Part shown: in pieces, positions 40,201 through 51,300 of the stretch
How the letters are laid out: each line of letters opens with the position of its first letter
Numbering within the stretch: position 1 is the first letter of the stretch
Assembly: GCA_012295275.1 (NCBI GenBank)
Contig: CM022670.1
Location: 40,587,251 to 40,651,250, forward strand
Length of the DNA: 64,000 nucleotides
Reading direction: 5' to 3'
From: Chrysomallon squamiferum
Taxonomy: Eukaryota > Mollusca > Gastropoda > Neomphalida > Peltospiridae
Notes under the pieces: generated by a model
The model's input: the letters and a program-made list of their open reading frames with translations, nothing else
Database searches by the model: none
What the model was told of the DNA's origin: nothing
Position numbers and translations under genes: made by a program

Positions 40201-41347
40201 TTTAACATTTCTCAATAACATTACTCAGTGTAACATAAGTAAAGGATTTTAGAATAAGTAACATTGAATTAAAACCAAAGTAGTACAGAAATATGTATAG
40301 TTAACACAAAACACTGACAAAGACTTAAATAATTGTACTTCCTATTTCATGTTCTAGTCAGTAATGTCTGCTTCACTGGTTATCAAAGTTTATAATGTTT
40401 TTTCTGTGTTTAACAGTAATTTCTTATTACAGATATTTCTTCAAAATTTGTTGTTGCCAAGGCATGTAATTTCATGACTACATTGTACAGACAAAAATTC
40501 CTGTGCTGTGAAAAAACAGGCTTCTTATAATACTTTTAAAAAAAAAACTACAATAGATTTGACATTCTATATTGACAGACAGAAAATTAATGAGTATTAA
40601 TTAATGTTTCAGTGATGGAGTTGAAAGGTCAGGCCTGTATTGTGTTCTAACAGCGATCATTGACAGGGTTAAAATAGAACAAGATGTCAGCATTGTCCAG
40701 ACCATCAACCAGATGAGAGCTTGCAGAAACCAGCTGATTAGAAGCTATGTAAGTTAAATCATTTTCCACACTTTCATGTTTATATAATCAAGCAATTCTT
40801 TAATGGTTAGTTATAGATAGTTACTGAAACTCTATAATTTTTATTAGTTTAAATATTGCCTATTTGTTTCTAAATGTTGATTTTTTTTAATGATTTCCTG
40901 CCTCACCCACAAAAATGTTATTATTATTATTTTTAATTTTTTAATTTTTTGTAAACAGAAGAATTCTTTTGTGTATAAAATATTTTGATTTAAAATATGT
41001 ATTTATTAAATGCTTAGTGATAGAAAATTATACATCAGTAAACTTAAGTAAATAAAAAAAATGATAATAAATAAATAAATAAATAAATAAAATTAATTAA
41101 TTAATAAAATAAACACTTTCTAAAATAGATAAATAGATTTTAAACTTTCAGTTTATGAAATCCTAAATCCTGTTGTCAATAATTATTACTATTATTACTA
41201 TGGTTAGTTATAGATAGTTACTGAAACTCTATAATTTTTATTAGTTTAAATATCACCTATTTATTTATAAATTTTGATATTTTTTTAATTTTTTTTTTAT
41301 GATTTTCTGCCTCTCCAAAACATTATTATTATTATTATTATTATTAA

Positions 41348-41381
<34 letters not shown>

Positions 41382-41703
41382 TAATTTTGGTGTATAAAAG
41401 ATTGTCTTTTAAATATGTATTTATGAAATACTTCATGATAGCAACTTATATATCAATAAACTTAGTAAATAAAGAAATAAAAAAATAATAATAAGAATAA
41501 AAAAAATAAATAAAGAAATAAAATGAATTCATAATAATAACACTTTCAAAAATAGATAAACAGATTTTAAACTTTCAGTTTATGAAATCCTAAATCCTGT
41601 TGTCAATAATTATTACTGTTTTTTTTATTTTCAGACCCAGTTTGAGTTCTGCTACAAAGCAGTACAGGAGTACTTTGAAAGCTACTCCATTTATTCCAAT
41701 TAA
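25517..41703 (+). CDS. Receptor protein tyrosine phosphatase with ShKT and EGF-like ectodomain, copy A
   Basis: Exons: 25517-25571, 26250-26378, 27374-28879, 29277-29414, 29976-30093, 30357-30427, 30864-31078, 31516-31603, 32034-32110, 32285-32321, 32518-32615, 33960-34094, 34838-34986, 35670-35805, 36310-36459, 37380-37452, 37775-37848, 38418-38552, 39087-39221, 39724-39869, 40613-40748, 41635-41703. All GT-AG and phases match; 3870 nt, 1289 residues. Order: signal peptide (1-18), ShKT (25-59), EGF-like modules (about 62-609), transmembrane helix (625-646), basic juxtamembrane stretch, D1 (about 710-1035), D2 (about 1059-1289). D1 keeps KNRY, TSWPD and the catalytic Cys and Arg, but its P-loop is [10 protein letters not shown] (937-946) and GVP is GVL. 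D2 has WPH and HCIDGVERSG. The role is probably cell-surface tyrosine-phosphate signalling; the ligand is unknown. D1 activity is doubtful. The closest vertebrate match of the C-terminus is the PTPRA/PTPRE type. Confidence 0.9.
26250..26378 (+). other. ShKT module exon, copy A
   Basis: Residues 19-61 carry six cysteines at 25, 32, 39, 52, 56 and 59, ending in the CKKTCHVC pattern typical of ShKT domains. The exon has phase 1-1 boundaries, like a shuffled extracellular module. In this receptor it is a structural domain next to the signal peptide, not a free peptide. Confidence 0.8.
27374..28879 (+). other. Giant EGF-repeat exon, copy A (about 15 modules)
   Basis: One uninterrupted 1506-nt exon with phase 1-1 boundaries encodes about 15 MEGF/laminin-type EGF-like modules. 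The recurring unit is GC..G.YG..C followed by C..C....C. The modules carry many N-glycosylation sequons (NQT, NCS, NKT). A further 138-nt exon (29277-29414) adds about two more modules. Architecture and cysteine density resemble MEGF10/11-type scavenger or adhesion ectodomains. Confidence 0.9.
29976..30093 (+). other. Transmembrane exon, copy A
   Basis: It encodes about 22 hydrophobic residues ([17 protein letters not shown] and onward) followed by HRR as a stop-transfer signal. This places the PTP domains in the cytoplasm. Confidence 0.92.
30470..30552. repeat. (ATT/ATC)n microsatellite in RPTP copy A intron
   Basis: Mixed TTA and TCA trinucleotides. The equivalent intron in copy B (about 50286-50510) is longer and partly duplicated, including a repeated TTTTGATGTATTTACTGTAA. 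Confidence 0.92.
31516..36459 (+). other. PTP domain D1, copy A (altered P-loop)
   Basis: The core of D1 spans eight exons; its first helix ([11 protein letters not shown]) is in the preceding exon. KNRYRNI, SDYINA-type [44 protein letters not shown] and [12 protein letters not shown] are all recognisable. Departures from the PTP consensus are RD for SA in the P-loop, EEGQ for EEGR, and GVL for GVP. Confidence 0.9.
34117..34345. repeat. (GT)n / (AT)n / mixed microsatellite in RPTP copy A intron
   Basis: A long GT tract with TATG interruptions, then CA and AT units. The copy B equivalent (55077-55120) is a shorter pure GT run. Reading frames predicted across it are artefacts of the repeat. 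Confidence 0.95.
37900..38370. repeat. Degenerate approximately 35-bp minisatellite, copy A intron
   Basis: Repeated units resemble ATACTGGAATATCATGTATA followed by AATATAATTTAATAG. About ten degenerate units are visible. Confidence 0.8.
39270..39525 (+). repeat. Intronic repeat R, first instance (copy A)
   Basis: About 250 bp from GTTCTAGTCA to AACTAATTAGTATTA. It recurs in the next intron at 40356-40602 and in copy B at about 61340-61595, all in the same orientation. It is absent from the equivalent first position in copy B (between about 60590 and 60591). Confidence 0.75.
40356..40602 (+). repeat. Intronic repeat R, second instance (copy A)
   Basis: It shares GTTCTAGTCA, CTTCACTGGTTAT, AAAGTTTATAATGTT, AATTCCTGTGCTGTGAAAAA and CAGGCTTCTTATAAT blocks with the first instance. 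It has no coding capacity. Confidence 0.75.
40803..41630 (+). repeat. Tandem duplication of about 0.4 kb within the last intron of copy A
   Basis: The segment starting TGGTTAGTTATAGATAGTTA at about 40804 is repeated at about 41201, and TTTTAAACTTTCAGTTTATG occurs near both 41139 and 41567. Copy B has a single version (about 61795-62210). The duplication keeps the true acceptor at 41634. Confidence 0.85.
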
Positions 41704-41801
41704 GCATGAATTATTCAGGTGGTTTTCATTGTATAGTAAAGTGAAAGCAGTTCATATAGGATCTTTTTAAAGGACATACTTCAAAAGTAATTCATGCAAA
41801 G

Positions 41802-41913
41802 GAATAAATAAATGTAAGACTAGATAGAACTGGAAAGATTTTCACTGAATCTGTACAGATGTGAATATATCCGGTCATTTTTTTACTGCATTTAGATTTC
41901 ATGTTTAATAAAC
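41802..41913 (+). terminator. Candidate polyadenylation signals of RPTP copy A
   Basis: AATAAA hexamers occur at about 41802 and 41907, 100-210 nt after the stop codon, and are conserved after copy B (about 63160 and 63262). Confidence 0.45.
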
Positions 41914-42677
41914 CTATCACAGTTGTTTTAAGTTGTGGACAATAATGAGACTAACAGTTAAATATGCTGACATCAGTTCTACATGTAGACAGATCAACAG
42001 AGGTATTGTTCTTATTTTAAAAAAAAATTATGTAATCAAATTTAGAACAATTTTTCAAACGTTGTTATTAATGTTTGTTTTTGTTTTTTGAAAACTTGTT
42101 AACCCTTTTCATACAAATTTCAGTTATAATAATTATTATTTTTTTAATTTTTTTTTTTGTAAATATTTTAGAATATTTAGTAATTAATATTAAAAAATTG
42201 ATTATATTCAGGTCACTCATTTTTTTTAAATTGCATATTGATAATTATTTTTAGATTGCTTTTATTGAAATTACATTTTTTATTTGAAGTAAATATTATT
42301 TATATAGATTTTGAACACTATTATTTTAATTCTTTTTTAAATGAATTTTTTGGTATTTTGAAATTGTTCTTTTGACAATATTTTAATTTATGCACAAGAT
42401 GAAAAAAAGTGCATTCACTTTTTTATCTGTACAGAGACCATAAGATGATTTGACATATTTCTTCTTATATTCCTTTTTTTTTAATATTATATTTTATTTT
42501 TTTTAAATTATTTCAGTTTGTTAAAGTTAATCTAATTAACTTTTTATATATAAAAAAAAAAAATCTTAATTTCCATTCCCCCATCAGAATTGGTGATATA
42601 TCATCATATTTCATTACTGGAAGTTTCTGTTCTGTATTTCATTAACATACATTTTATCACAAATAAATATATTGATT

Positions 42678-42877
42678 NNNNNNNNNNNNNNNNNNNNNNN
42701 NNNNNNNNNNNNNNNNNNNNNNNNNNNNNNNNNNNNNNNNNNNNNNNNNNNNNNNNNNNNNNNNNNNNNNNNNNNNNNNNNNNNNNNNNNNNNNNNNNNN
42801 NNNNNNNNNNNNNNNNNNNNNNNNNNNNNNNNNNNNNNNNNNNNNNNNNNNNNNNNNNNNNNNNNNNNNNNNNNNNN
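42678..42877. other. Assembly gap (200 N)
   Basis: Exactly 200 N bases. The round number suggests a placeholder of unknown true length. It lies between the two tandem units, so their true spacing and order here are unproven. Reading frames crossing it are meaningless. Confidence 0.99.
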
Positions 42878-43059
42878 TCGCGCCGAGTGTTGATCAGTTG
42901 ACATGCAGACGTCATTACGTGTTCAGATTCTCTCGTCTCTTCTTCTTCCATTTAGAGAGAGAGAGAGAGAGATATCTAATTGTGAACATCATTTTTAAAC
43001 TTGCGTTTCCATCCAAGACTATCTTTTTAAGTAGGAAATAAAAAAAATATATATATATA

Positions 43060-43376
43060 TATATTTTTTTTTTTTTACTAATTTATTCCCTTTTCTTACC
43101 TCTGTTTGATGCTCTGAAACAAAAGTGGGAATACAGAAGTAAAACAACAACAACGAAACAAACCGAGTTTAAGAACTTTTTGTGTCCTCTATTGAAAAAA
43201 GTTGGTCATATATATATATATATACATTTTTTTTTTTTTTTTTTACTAATTTATTCCCCTTTCTTACCTCTGTTTGATGCTCTGAAACAAAAGTGGGAAT
43301 ACAGAAGTAAAACAACAACAACGAAACAAACCGAGTTTAAGAACTTTTTGTGTCCTATATTGAAAAAAGTTGGTCA
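43060..43376 (+). repeat. Short tandem duplication at the start of unit B
   Basis: About 120 nearly identical bases (ACTAATTTATTCCC through AAGAACTTTTTGTGTCCT, then TTGAAAAAAGTTGGTCATAT) occur at about 43077-43210 and again at about 43245-43378, each preceded by (AT)n and a T-tract. Unit A has only one version near 24275-24410. Confidence 0.88.
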
Positions 43377-43495
43377 TATTTAGGTTTCTTCATTTGATGA
43401 CATTCGTAAATGTAGTGAGTATTGCGATGAATATCCAAGGGAAATAAAAATTGTAGAAAGATATACACAATAAATGAATGGCTTTTAAATGGCGC

Positions 43496-43529
<34 letters not shown>

Positions 43530-44394
43530 GCAGTTTGTGTCATTGACACTAGACAAGTGAGTCGAGTCGATGTTCAAACTTGAAACTTTTGGTTTTTTAC
43601 TTTAAATGGGGATGCTGAATATTAATGAATATAGTTCTTATGTAATACATTATCTTCTTACCCATTTTATCTGTAAGTCTGTAACTCTCTCACATACGGA
43701 TACACAGGTGCATGCACGCATATACACACCTGTATCGGACATAAATAGTAATATATATTGACAGATGTCATTTTTAATTCTTTTTTTTTAAAGTTTAATT
43801 TTATATCATACTATTATAGCAGTTTCAGATGCACCTTAACATTGAGATAATGAAAAAAAAAAAAAAAAAAAAACCAACAAACTTGTATATACAGTGCAAG
43901 CCTTCTTTAATTTTATTGGCATCGTGATTTGTTTTTTGTATTTTTGTATTTTTAAAAGTTTATTTAAATTATTTGTTTTATCACAGATGGTTCAAACAAA
44001 TCTTTAGGGCAAATATATAATAGTACTAAAAGTATTAAAATAATAATTAACATATTGATATGGTTATTAAATTACATTTAGAAATTTAAGAGTAGAAGTG
44101 TTTATTTTTCTTCTTTCTTATATTATTAAATATTATAATTTAATATTTTTGCAGTAGTGTAATAATCTAATAAATTAAAAGTGTTTTTAATTAACAGTAA
44201 TGTAATTATCAACAGTTAGTAACTCCTGCATCCTGTCATTGATTCTTAAATGGGGTTTCAGTTTCAACTTCCTGTTTGGCATAGTTATGACATTTGACTT
44301 TTAATTGTTGGAGGATATTATCTGCAACTATAAATGGACTGATGATTAATATTTGAAAGTGTTATTTTATTATCTTTATATACTTGAGTTACAG

Positions 44395-44447
44395 GAAAGA
44401 ATGATAAACAAACATAGTTTAGCGTATCCTGATAATGATACAAAACA
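44395..44447 (+). other. Candidate 5' UTR exon of RPTP copy B
   Basis: Same flanking acceptor and donor as copy A (25253-25305). The first coding exon would begin at 45235. The intron between is about 690 bp longer than in copy A. Confidence 0.42.
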
Positions 44448-44987
44448 GTAAGTGAGGTAAATTAGTTAAGTTTCAAGTATTAATTGTGTAGTTTTAAATT
44501 GTAACATTACTTACTCATATTATTTGTCTTGTATATTTAGCTTAGAGCTAAAACACACACACACTCCAATCTTCTTTTGCTACCATCTTTAGCTTTCATT
44601 TTAACTTTATAATTTTATGTTTTTATTAAAGTTGTTATTACATCTGTAAAATTGATGTGTTATTCAGTTAACATTTTATTGAACTTGCTAATGATTTGAG
44701 TGATTGTTAGAGTCAGGTTCCATTAAGTGTGTGTGGGTGGGGGTGGTGAATTGCTGTATCTGAATCATATGTTTTTTTGATTTTGTGAACATGCAAATAA
44801 TATCGTGCTTCTCATCAGCATTTCCTAATGATCTAAAATACTTAAAATCACAAATAATTCTTTATTGCAATTGCTTTCATTCCACAAAAATAAGAACACC
44901 ATTAACTGTAAGAAAAATAAATGAATATGAATAATAATAAAGTAAGAATGGTAATGTGATTAATGAATGTAATTATTTAAGATACTG

Positions 44988-45023
<36 letters not shown>

Positions 45024-45035
45024 ATAATAATAATA
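44988..45035. repeat. (CTA)n / (ATA)n microsatellite in the copy B insertion
   Basis: About 11 CTA units followed by ATA units within sequence absent from copy A. Confidence 0.95.
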
Positions 45036-45384
45036 ATAATTACTCTAATATAATATTAATAAATGTAATAATAATTCTTGTTATAACAATAGTAAAAATA
45101 CCAGAATTAATAAGAATAATTATAAAAATAAAGGAATAATAATACAATTACTACAGTTGTTAATAATAAAAATAATATTTAATAATAATTTGTACTAATA
45201 TTAATAACATAACTCTGATATTTTATTACAACAGTCTGTAATGGATTATCCTGGACAAGTTGAACAGATCACAGTTAACGAATGGCTTAAATATGTTTTC
45301 TGGAGTTTAACCTGGAAAACCAGACATTATCTGAAGATAAAATGTAGTTTTGTTACAGTTTGAATATAATTATCTAACAGAAAC

Positions 45385-48300
45385 ATGAAGTTGATGCTGG
45401 TGTTTGGATGCCTCTTGACATTTCTGTCTGGGAATACAGGTGAAGTATAGTCTTTAACAAAATATGAACATGATATATATATATATATAGCAAGATTGTT
45501 TAAGCAGAATGAAAGTTTTAGTTTACTGTAAAGAATTATTTTTTATTACTACATTTTTGGGTAATAAATTAACAATAAATTTTATTTACCCAATTCATGT
45601 GAAGAAGTTAATATGTGTCTGTTTGTGTGTACATGTATACATACTAAGATTTTCTCAGCAAATTTACTTATTACACATTTGTTAATATGAATTTAATATA
45701 TTCAGCTTTTGTCATATTAAATTATAAATAAGTTGGTGCTTAATAAATTCATTATAATAAGTAATATGGCCTGACTTAATTTGATATTATGTTCATCCTT
45801 TACACCACTTTCTTATTTTATATATAATTTTCCTTTTTTTTTAAAATTTTAATTTTTTAATTTTTTAATTTTTGTTGCAAATAAATTTATTTGGTTATTT
45901 TAAAACATATAATTTTTTTCTTTTCTTTTCTTTTTTTTAAGAGTTAATGTTTATGTATTTGTCCAACAATTTTTTCATGTATTTAAAATTTATTATGAAA
46001 TTCTTTCTATTGACAATTTTTACGAACTTCTAAATTTAACATTATTAATTATATTATATTTTTTAATTCTTTTGATTATTTTTTCTCAGTTTGTTTGAAT
46101 GCTTTTCTTTTTTTTCTAGTTTCATCATTAAAAACATGTAATAATACTGCAACATGGTGTAATGATTATCCATCCAGATGTAAAAGTTACCCAGTTCCTC
46201 CTGACATGATGAAAAACTGTAAAAAAACATGTCATGTATGTAACGAAGGTGAGGAATTTAATTTCTATTTATCTGTGTAATTAAGGTGAGACATTTACTA
46301 TAATTTTCACTACTAGTGAAACAAATAAATGAAATGAAATATTTATATACTATTTTCATCAGTGAAGGTAATTAAAGCTTAAACAAATTAGTTTTTTCTT
46401 ACTGGATATATAATCAGGGTACCTAATTTAATAACTAATTTGTAATTGTTTATTTCTGGCAATCAAGCTATTAAATATACTTTTATTTGTAATTAATATT
46501 TCATTTGAAGTCTCTTGTTATTTTCTGATTTTACTTTAGAATCCTTATCTAGTTTCTAATTTTGTTGTATGAGTTACTTATTGGTGTTAAGCTTAAAAAA
46601 AAAAAAGTGTATTTAGTTGTTTAAAATCAGATAATTATACATATAATACTAATGAGTAATTGTGCAAATGAATTTTTAAACAAAAATAACTGAATTGTAC
46701 TGTTATTGGTAGAGTAACTCATTTACTCTGAATGTACTAAACAGTACATTATCATACAATTCCCACAGTTGACCAATATTAGTACCAATTATTATTTTTA
46801 ATTTTTTTAAATTTTTGTTGTTTTTTTAGCTCATGAAATAGACCTATGAAATCACTTTACAGCTTCATATAATCCTAACATTTTTTTAATTTTTAATTTT
46901 ATAATTTGTTAATTATTTTGTCCATGGGTCATTGTTTGATTGAAATAAATGATATTATTTATGTATACATTAGCAGACACTCTAAATCAAATAAAATGTG
47001 TTTTCTTAGACACAAGTTTGTTTCATGACAAAAACAAAAAATCTGTAGTATTGAAAACTGGCCTTTATCTTTGTTGAAAATCAGTTAGTCGTTCACTTGT
47101 GATGAAAAAAACAACCCAAAATTCTTTTAAATATTTTCAAATTTCATTCAAACAAACCAAAACAACAACAAACAAAACCTATTTACAAATATATAAAGAA
47201 TCTTAATTTCATTTCAGCAATTTTAACATTGGGTACTTATTTTTCAGATGGTACATGTGGTCTTGGTTACTATGGAGATGTCTGTTCCCCATGCAAGGAT
47301 CGCTGTACCGGCTGGGACTGTGATACAGTTACAGGTTCTGAGTGTCCACAGAACTGTCCTGCTGGGAAAAGAGGAATGACATGCAGTGAAAACTGTCCTC
47401 CTGGCTGTTTGGAGTCATGTGATCGTTGGACAGACATTTGTGCTGAATGTCAGGAAGGAAAATGGGGTCTGTTCTGTAATCAGACTTGTCCTGAACAATG
47501 TAAAAACTGCAATCAAACAAATGGGAAATGTACTGAATGTAAAGAAATTACCAGCGATCCACCTAAATGTGATAAACAAGAGATAAACTGTAACAGATGT
47601 TTAAACAATAAATGTAATGCGTCAGGAATTTGTCTGGATGGATGCATTGGACGTTACTGGGGAGACCACTGTCAGAACTCTTGTCCCAGTGGATGTATTG
47701 ATTCTGAATGTTATGCAAATGGTACTTGTACCAAAGGCTGTGTTGCTTCATACTACGGATTAAACTGTTCAACTAAGTGTAGTTCACACTGCAAACCTGT
47801 TAAGAGTTCAAAGAAAAGACTTTGTAATCGCTATTCTGGTGAATGTACAAATAAATGTGTTAACGGATGGTATCTTAGAAATTGCACAGAGAAATGCAGT
47901 GAAAACTGTAAAAAGAACTTGTGCTATGTTCCAAAAGGCAAGTGTAAGAGAGGCTGTAAACCTGGTTGGTTTGGAAAACAGTGTTCTAAGAGATGTCCAC
48001 CTTGTAAAAATCAAACCTGTGATAGATATACTGGCAGTTGTTTTTATGGATGTCTTGATGGTTTCCTTGGGAATTTCTGCAATTTAACCTGCAGTGAAGG
48101 ATATTTTGGTGAAATGTGTAGTGAAAACTGTAGCAGTAATTGTGTGAATTCTAATTGCAGCTCTGAAACTGGATTTTGTAATGAAGGTTGCAGTCCTGGC
48201 TATTATGGTGACCACTGTAACAAAACATGTTTCTCATGTAAAGATAACACATGTTATCAAAACAATGGAACATGTCTCTCAGGATGTCAGCCTGGGTCCT

Positions 48301-51300
48301 ATGGTATGAAATGTGACTTGAACTGCAGTGAAAATTGTAAACCCAGAGATAATCCTGGCCGTTACATCTACTGTGACCAGACCAGTGGAAGATGCTTAGA
48401 TGGGTGTGTGAGTAGTAAATATGGAGATGACTGTAGCAGATCATGTAGTGATGCATGTGTTGGTCGTGTATGCAACCAAACATCAGGTAATTGTCTGTAT
48501 GGCTGTGCTGCAGGCTGGTATAGGATCGACTGTTCCAGACGTTGTAGTAGTTTGTGTGGTTTTAACAGTCACTTTGAGAGACAGTGTAATCAGACAACTG
48601 GACATTGTCTCACTGGCTGTCAGCAGGGCTACTATGGAACTGACTGTTCTCTGGAGTGTGACAAGCGATGTTTCTATAATATTTGTGAGATGGAGTCGGG
48701 GAAGTGTGTGCAGGGATGTGTCGTGGGCTGGAAAGGTCCATACTGTAAAGAAGGTATTAGTTTATAACAAAGTCAATGTGTGGATTAACAAAATGTGTGC
48801 CCTATTGTACAGCAAAAATCTGTTTTGAATAACAAAATGCAACTGGATCAATATCTTATTTTAATCTTTAAAACTTTAGTGAATGAAAACACAAAATGTA
48901 CATTTTTATTGTTTAAATGAAATATTAAATATTTATTATTAACAGTAATTAGTACCTAGGATCAAAAAATACAGTAAACTGGTCATTTACAAAATATGTA
49001 CAGGCCAGTTATTTTATATATACATATATAAATCACTGAATATTTAAATATACCTTGATTAATTGTCAGAAGAATTAATTAACAGATTGTATTGATTACA
49101 AACAATAGTAGTATCATTGTGTTTTAATCATATCTTCTTAATCAGAATGTTCACATGGATATTATGGTCAGAACTGCAAGCTGACTTGTGGTCACTGCAC
49201 TGACCAACTCACTTGTGATCGATTCACTGGGAAATGTCCTAAAGATGTGTGTGCTGCTGGCTTCACTGGAATTTACTGCAATCGTATGTATATGAAAAAT
49301 ATCTTTTAATTTGGTTAATATCTTGCTTGGAAATATAGATATTTTAAGTATGTATATTTATATATACATACACTCAAAGATACATACACATGTATATACT
49401 GTGTGCTCTCAAATGCATAAATATATGTGTGTACATGCATAGGCACACACACATACATATACACAAATACACATATCCATACACATACAAACATACATAC
49501 ATATAAAATGATTGTTTTCTGAATAATATACTTTCACTTTGTCTGAAATGTTAATGACTTAACTGAATTGGTATATATTCCAAAATCTGAGATCCAAAAC
49601 ACATTTGGTCCCAATCATTTTAGATAACGTATTCTCAACATGTATTAATACTTTGTAACAATGATTGTCTATAAGATATGGAATGTTGAATGAATAGAAG
49701 CATTAAAAATCACAATGCTGAGGATTTAACTTGATTTGATCTCTGCCTTAAAAATATATTTGAGAAAACACTTTACAGTTAATGTGTTTTTTGTTTGTTT
49801 TGTGTTTAGAAGCTGTTTCTGAGCTACAGACATCATCAGACAAAATTATGATGATTTCTGTGATAGCTGTTGCAGCTGCTGTCTTTGTTTTCATTGTTGC
49901 TGTCATTGTTACCCTTGTGTATAGAAGGTAAAAAAGAAAGAGAAAAATACATGTGTTTTTCAATGTTGTAATCATGTGTTAAATTACCATTATTTAATAT
50001 CTAATATTGTAGTTAATATCTGTTATGTTACTTATTGTATGTTGGTTGTAAAATTTCCTTTAAAGAAACGACCTTTTTGTTAATTTCGTTGTAATAGTTA
50101 TGTGATTTTGGAATTATTATTACACAAAAATGGGTTAATAATTTTATCATCTGTGGAGATAAATTATTGAAATTATTTTTCAGACAAAAAGCCAATGCAA
50201 ACCGTCCACGAAATGATGAATATGACATGATTTCTAATTCAACCCATGACACAGGTTTTGATGTATTTACTGTAATAGCAAGAACATTATTATTATTATT
50301 ATTATTATTATTATCATTATGATTATTATTATTATTATTATTTTGATGTATTTACTGTAATAGCAACAACATTATTATTATTACTATTATTATTACCATA
50401 TTATTATTATTATTATTATTATCATGATCATCATTATCATTATCACTTATCATTATCATCATCATTATTATCACTATCATTATCATCACATCATTATTAT
50501 TATTATGTTTTTTATTACATTTTTTATTGTTACCTTATCAGTACATAATTATTGACAAAAACAGTTGTGACAACAACATTCATGAGACTAGTGATAATAA
50601 TAATAATAATAATTATTATTATTGTTGTTGTCTGATCAGCAATACATTATGTAACAGTTTTTGTTTATTACTAAAGAATATCCAATATATATATATACTG
50701 ACATTATTAAAAAATAAAAAATAGAAATTTTAATAACTTAATTTTCTTAGGGTTGAAAATAACTAGAAGGAAGGGTTGGAAAAAGGCTGTAAGAAGGAAA
50801 AAGAAAGAAGTAAATGGAATGAGTGCTGAAGGAGCAGCTAAGGGTGTGAACTCTGCAGAAGAATGTGAGTCGCTGTTAGCAGAAGACACAGTCATTAAAC
50901 TGTCCAATCTCTGGAACCATGTTCAGCACATGAAGAACAAAGATTTGTTCACAAAGCAGTTTGAGGTGTGCACATTCAAACACATAAACATATCGAACAT
51001 GAATTATTCTTTTGCGTCACTACACGGTCTGATTTCATACATATCTTCTTTTTTTTTAATGATTTTTTACTTAAATACACAAGTATCCTTTTATATGTTG
51101 TAATGACAATTTGCCAGAGTATCCATTTAAAATTAAAAACTTTAAATATTTAAAAGTTTCAAACCAATTTAATGCATAACCTTTTTTTTTTCTTTTGAGT
51201 TAATATTTAAAATATTTCCATATGAAACATCATTAACATGTCAATTTTTGGGGATATTTTTATTATTGTTAGTGTTATTATTATTATTATTATTCATTAA

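Larger units (their letters stand above)
37775..41703 (+). other. PTP domain D2, copy A (pseudophosphatase-like)
   Basis: Six exons encode [40 protein letters not shown] and HCIDGVERSG, ending in [20 protein letters not shown]. The general-acid Asp of WPD is His and the P-loop is degenerate, as is common in D2 domains, which usually act as regulatory or binding modules. Confidence 0.9.
24215..42677 (+). repeat. Tandem segmental duplication, unit A
   Basis: This unit is collinear with 42990-64000. Similarity begins at the TTTTTAAACTTGC sequence near 24213 (near 42992 in unit B) and continues through the whole phosphatase gene and its 3' flank. The 3' flank sequence GATATATCATCATATTTCA near 42594 reappears at the very end of the window. 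Coding exons and most introns align in order. Confidence 0.93.

Noticed and set aside
42590-42951. Frames spanning the N run
   Set aside because: They consist of unknown bases and have no evidential value.
46095-46280. Stand-alone small secreted cysteine-rich peptide gene
   Set aside because: The cysteine-rich part is an exon with a clean acceptor and donor, in phase with the signal-peptide exon and the EGF exon; its apparent N-terminus is intron sequence.
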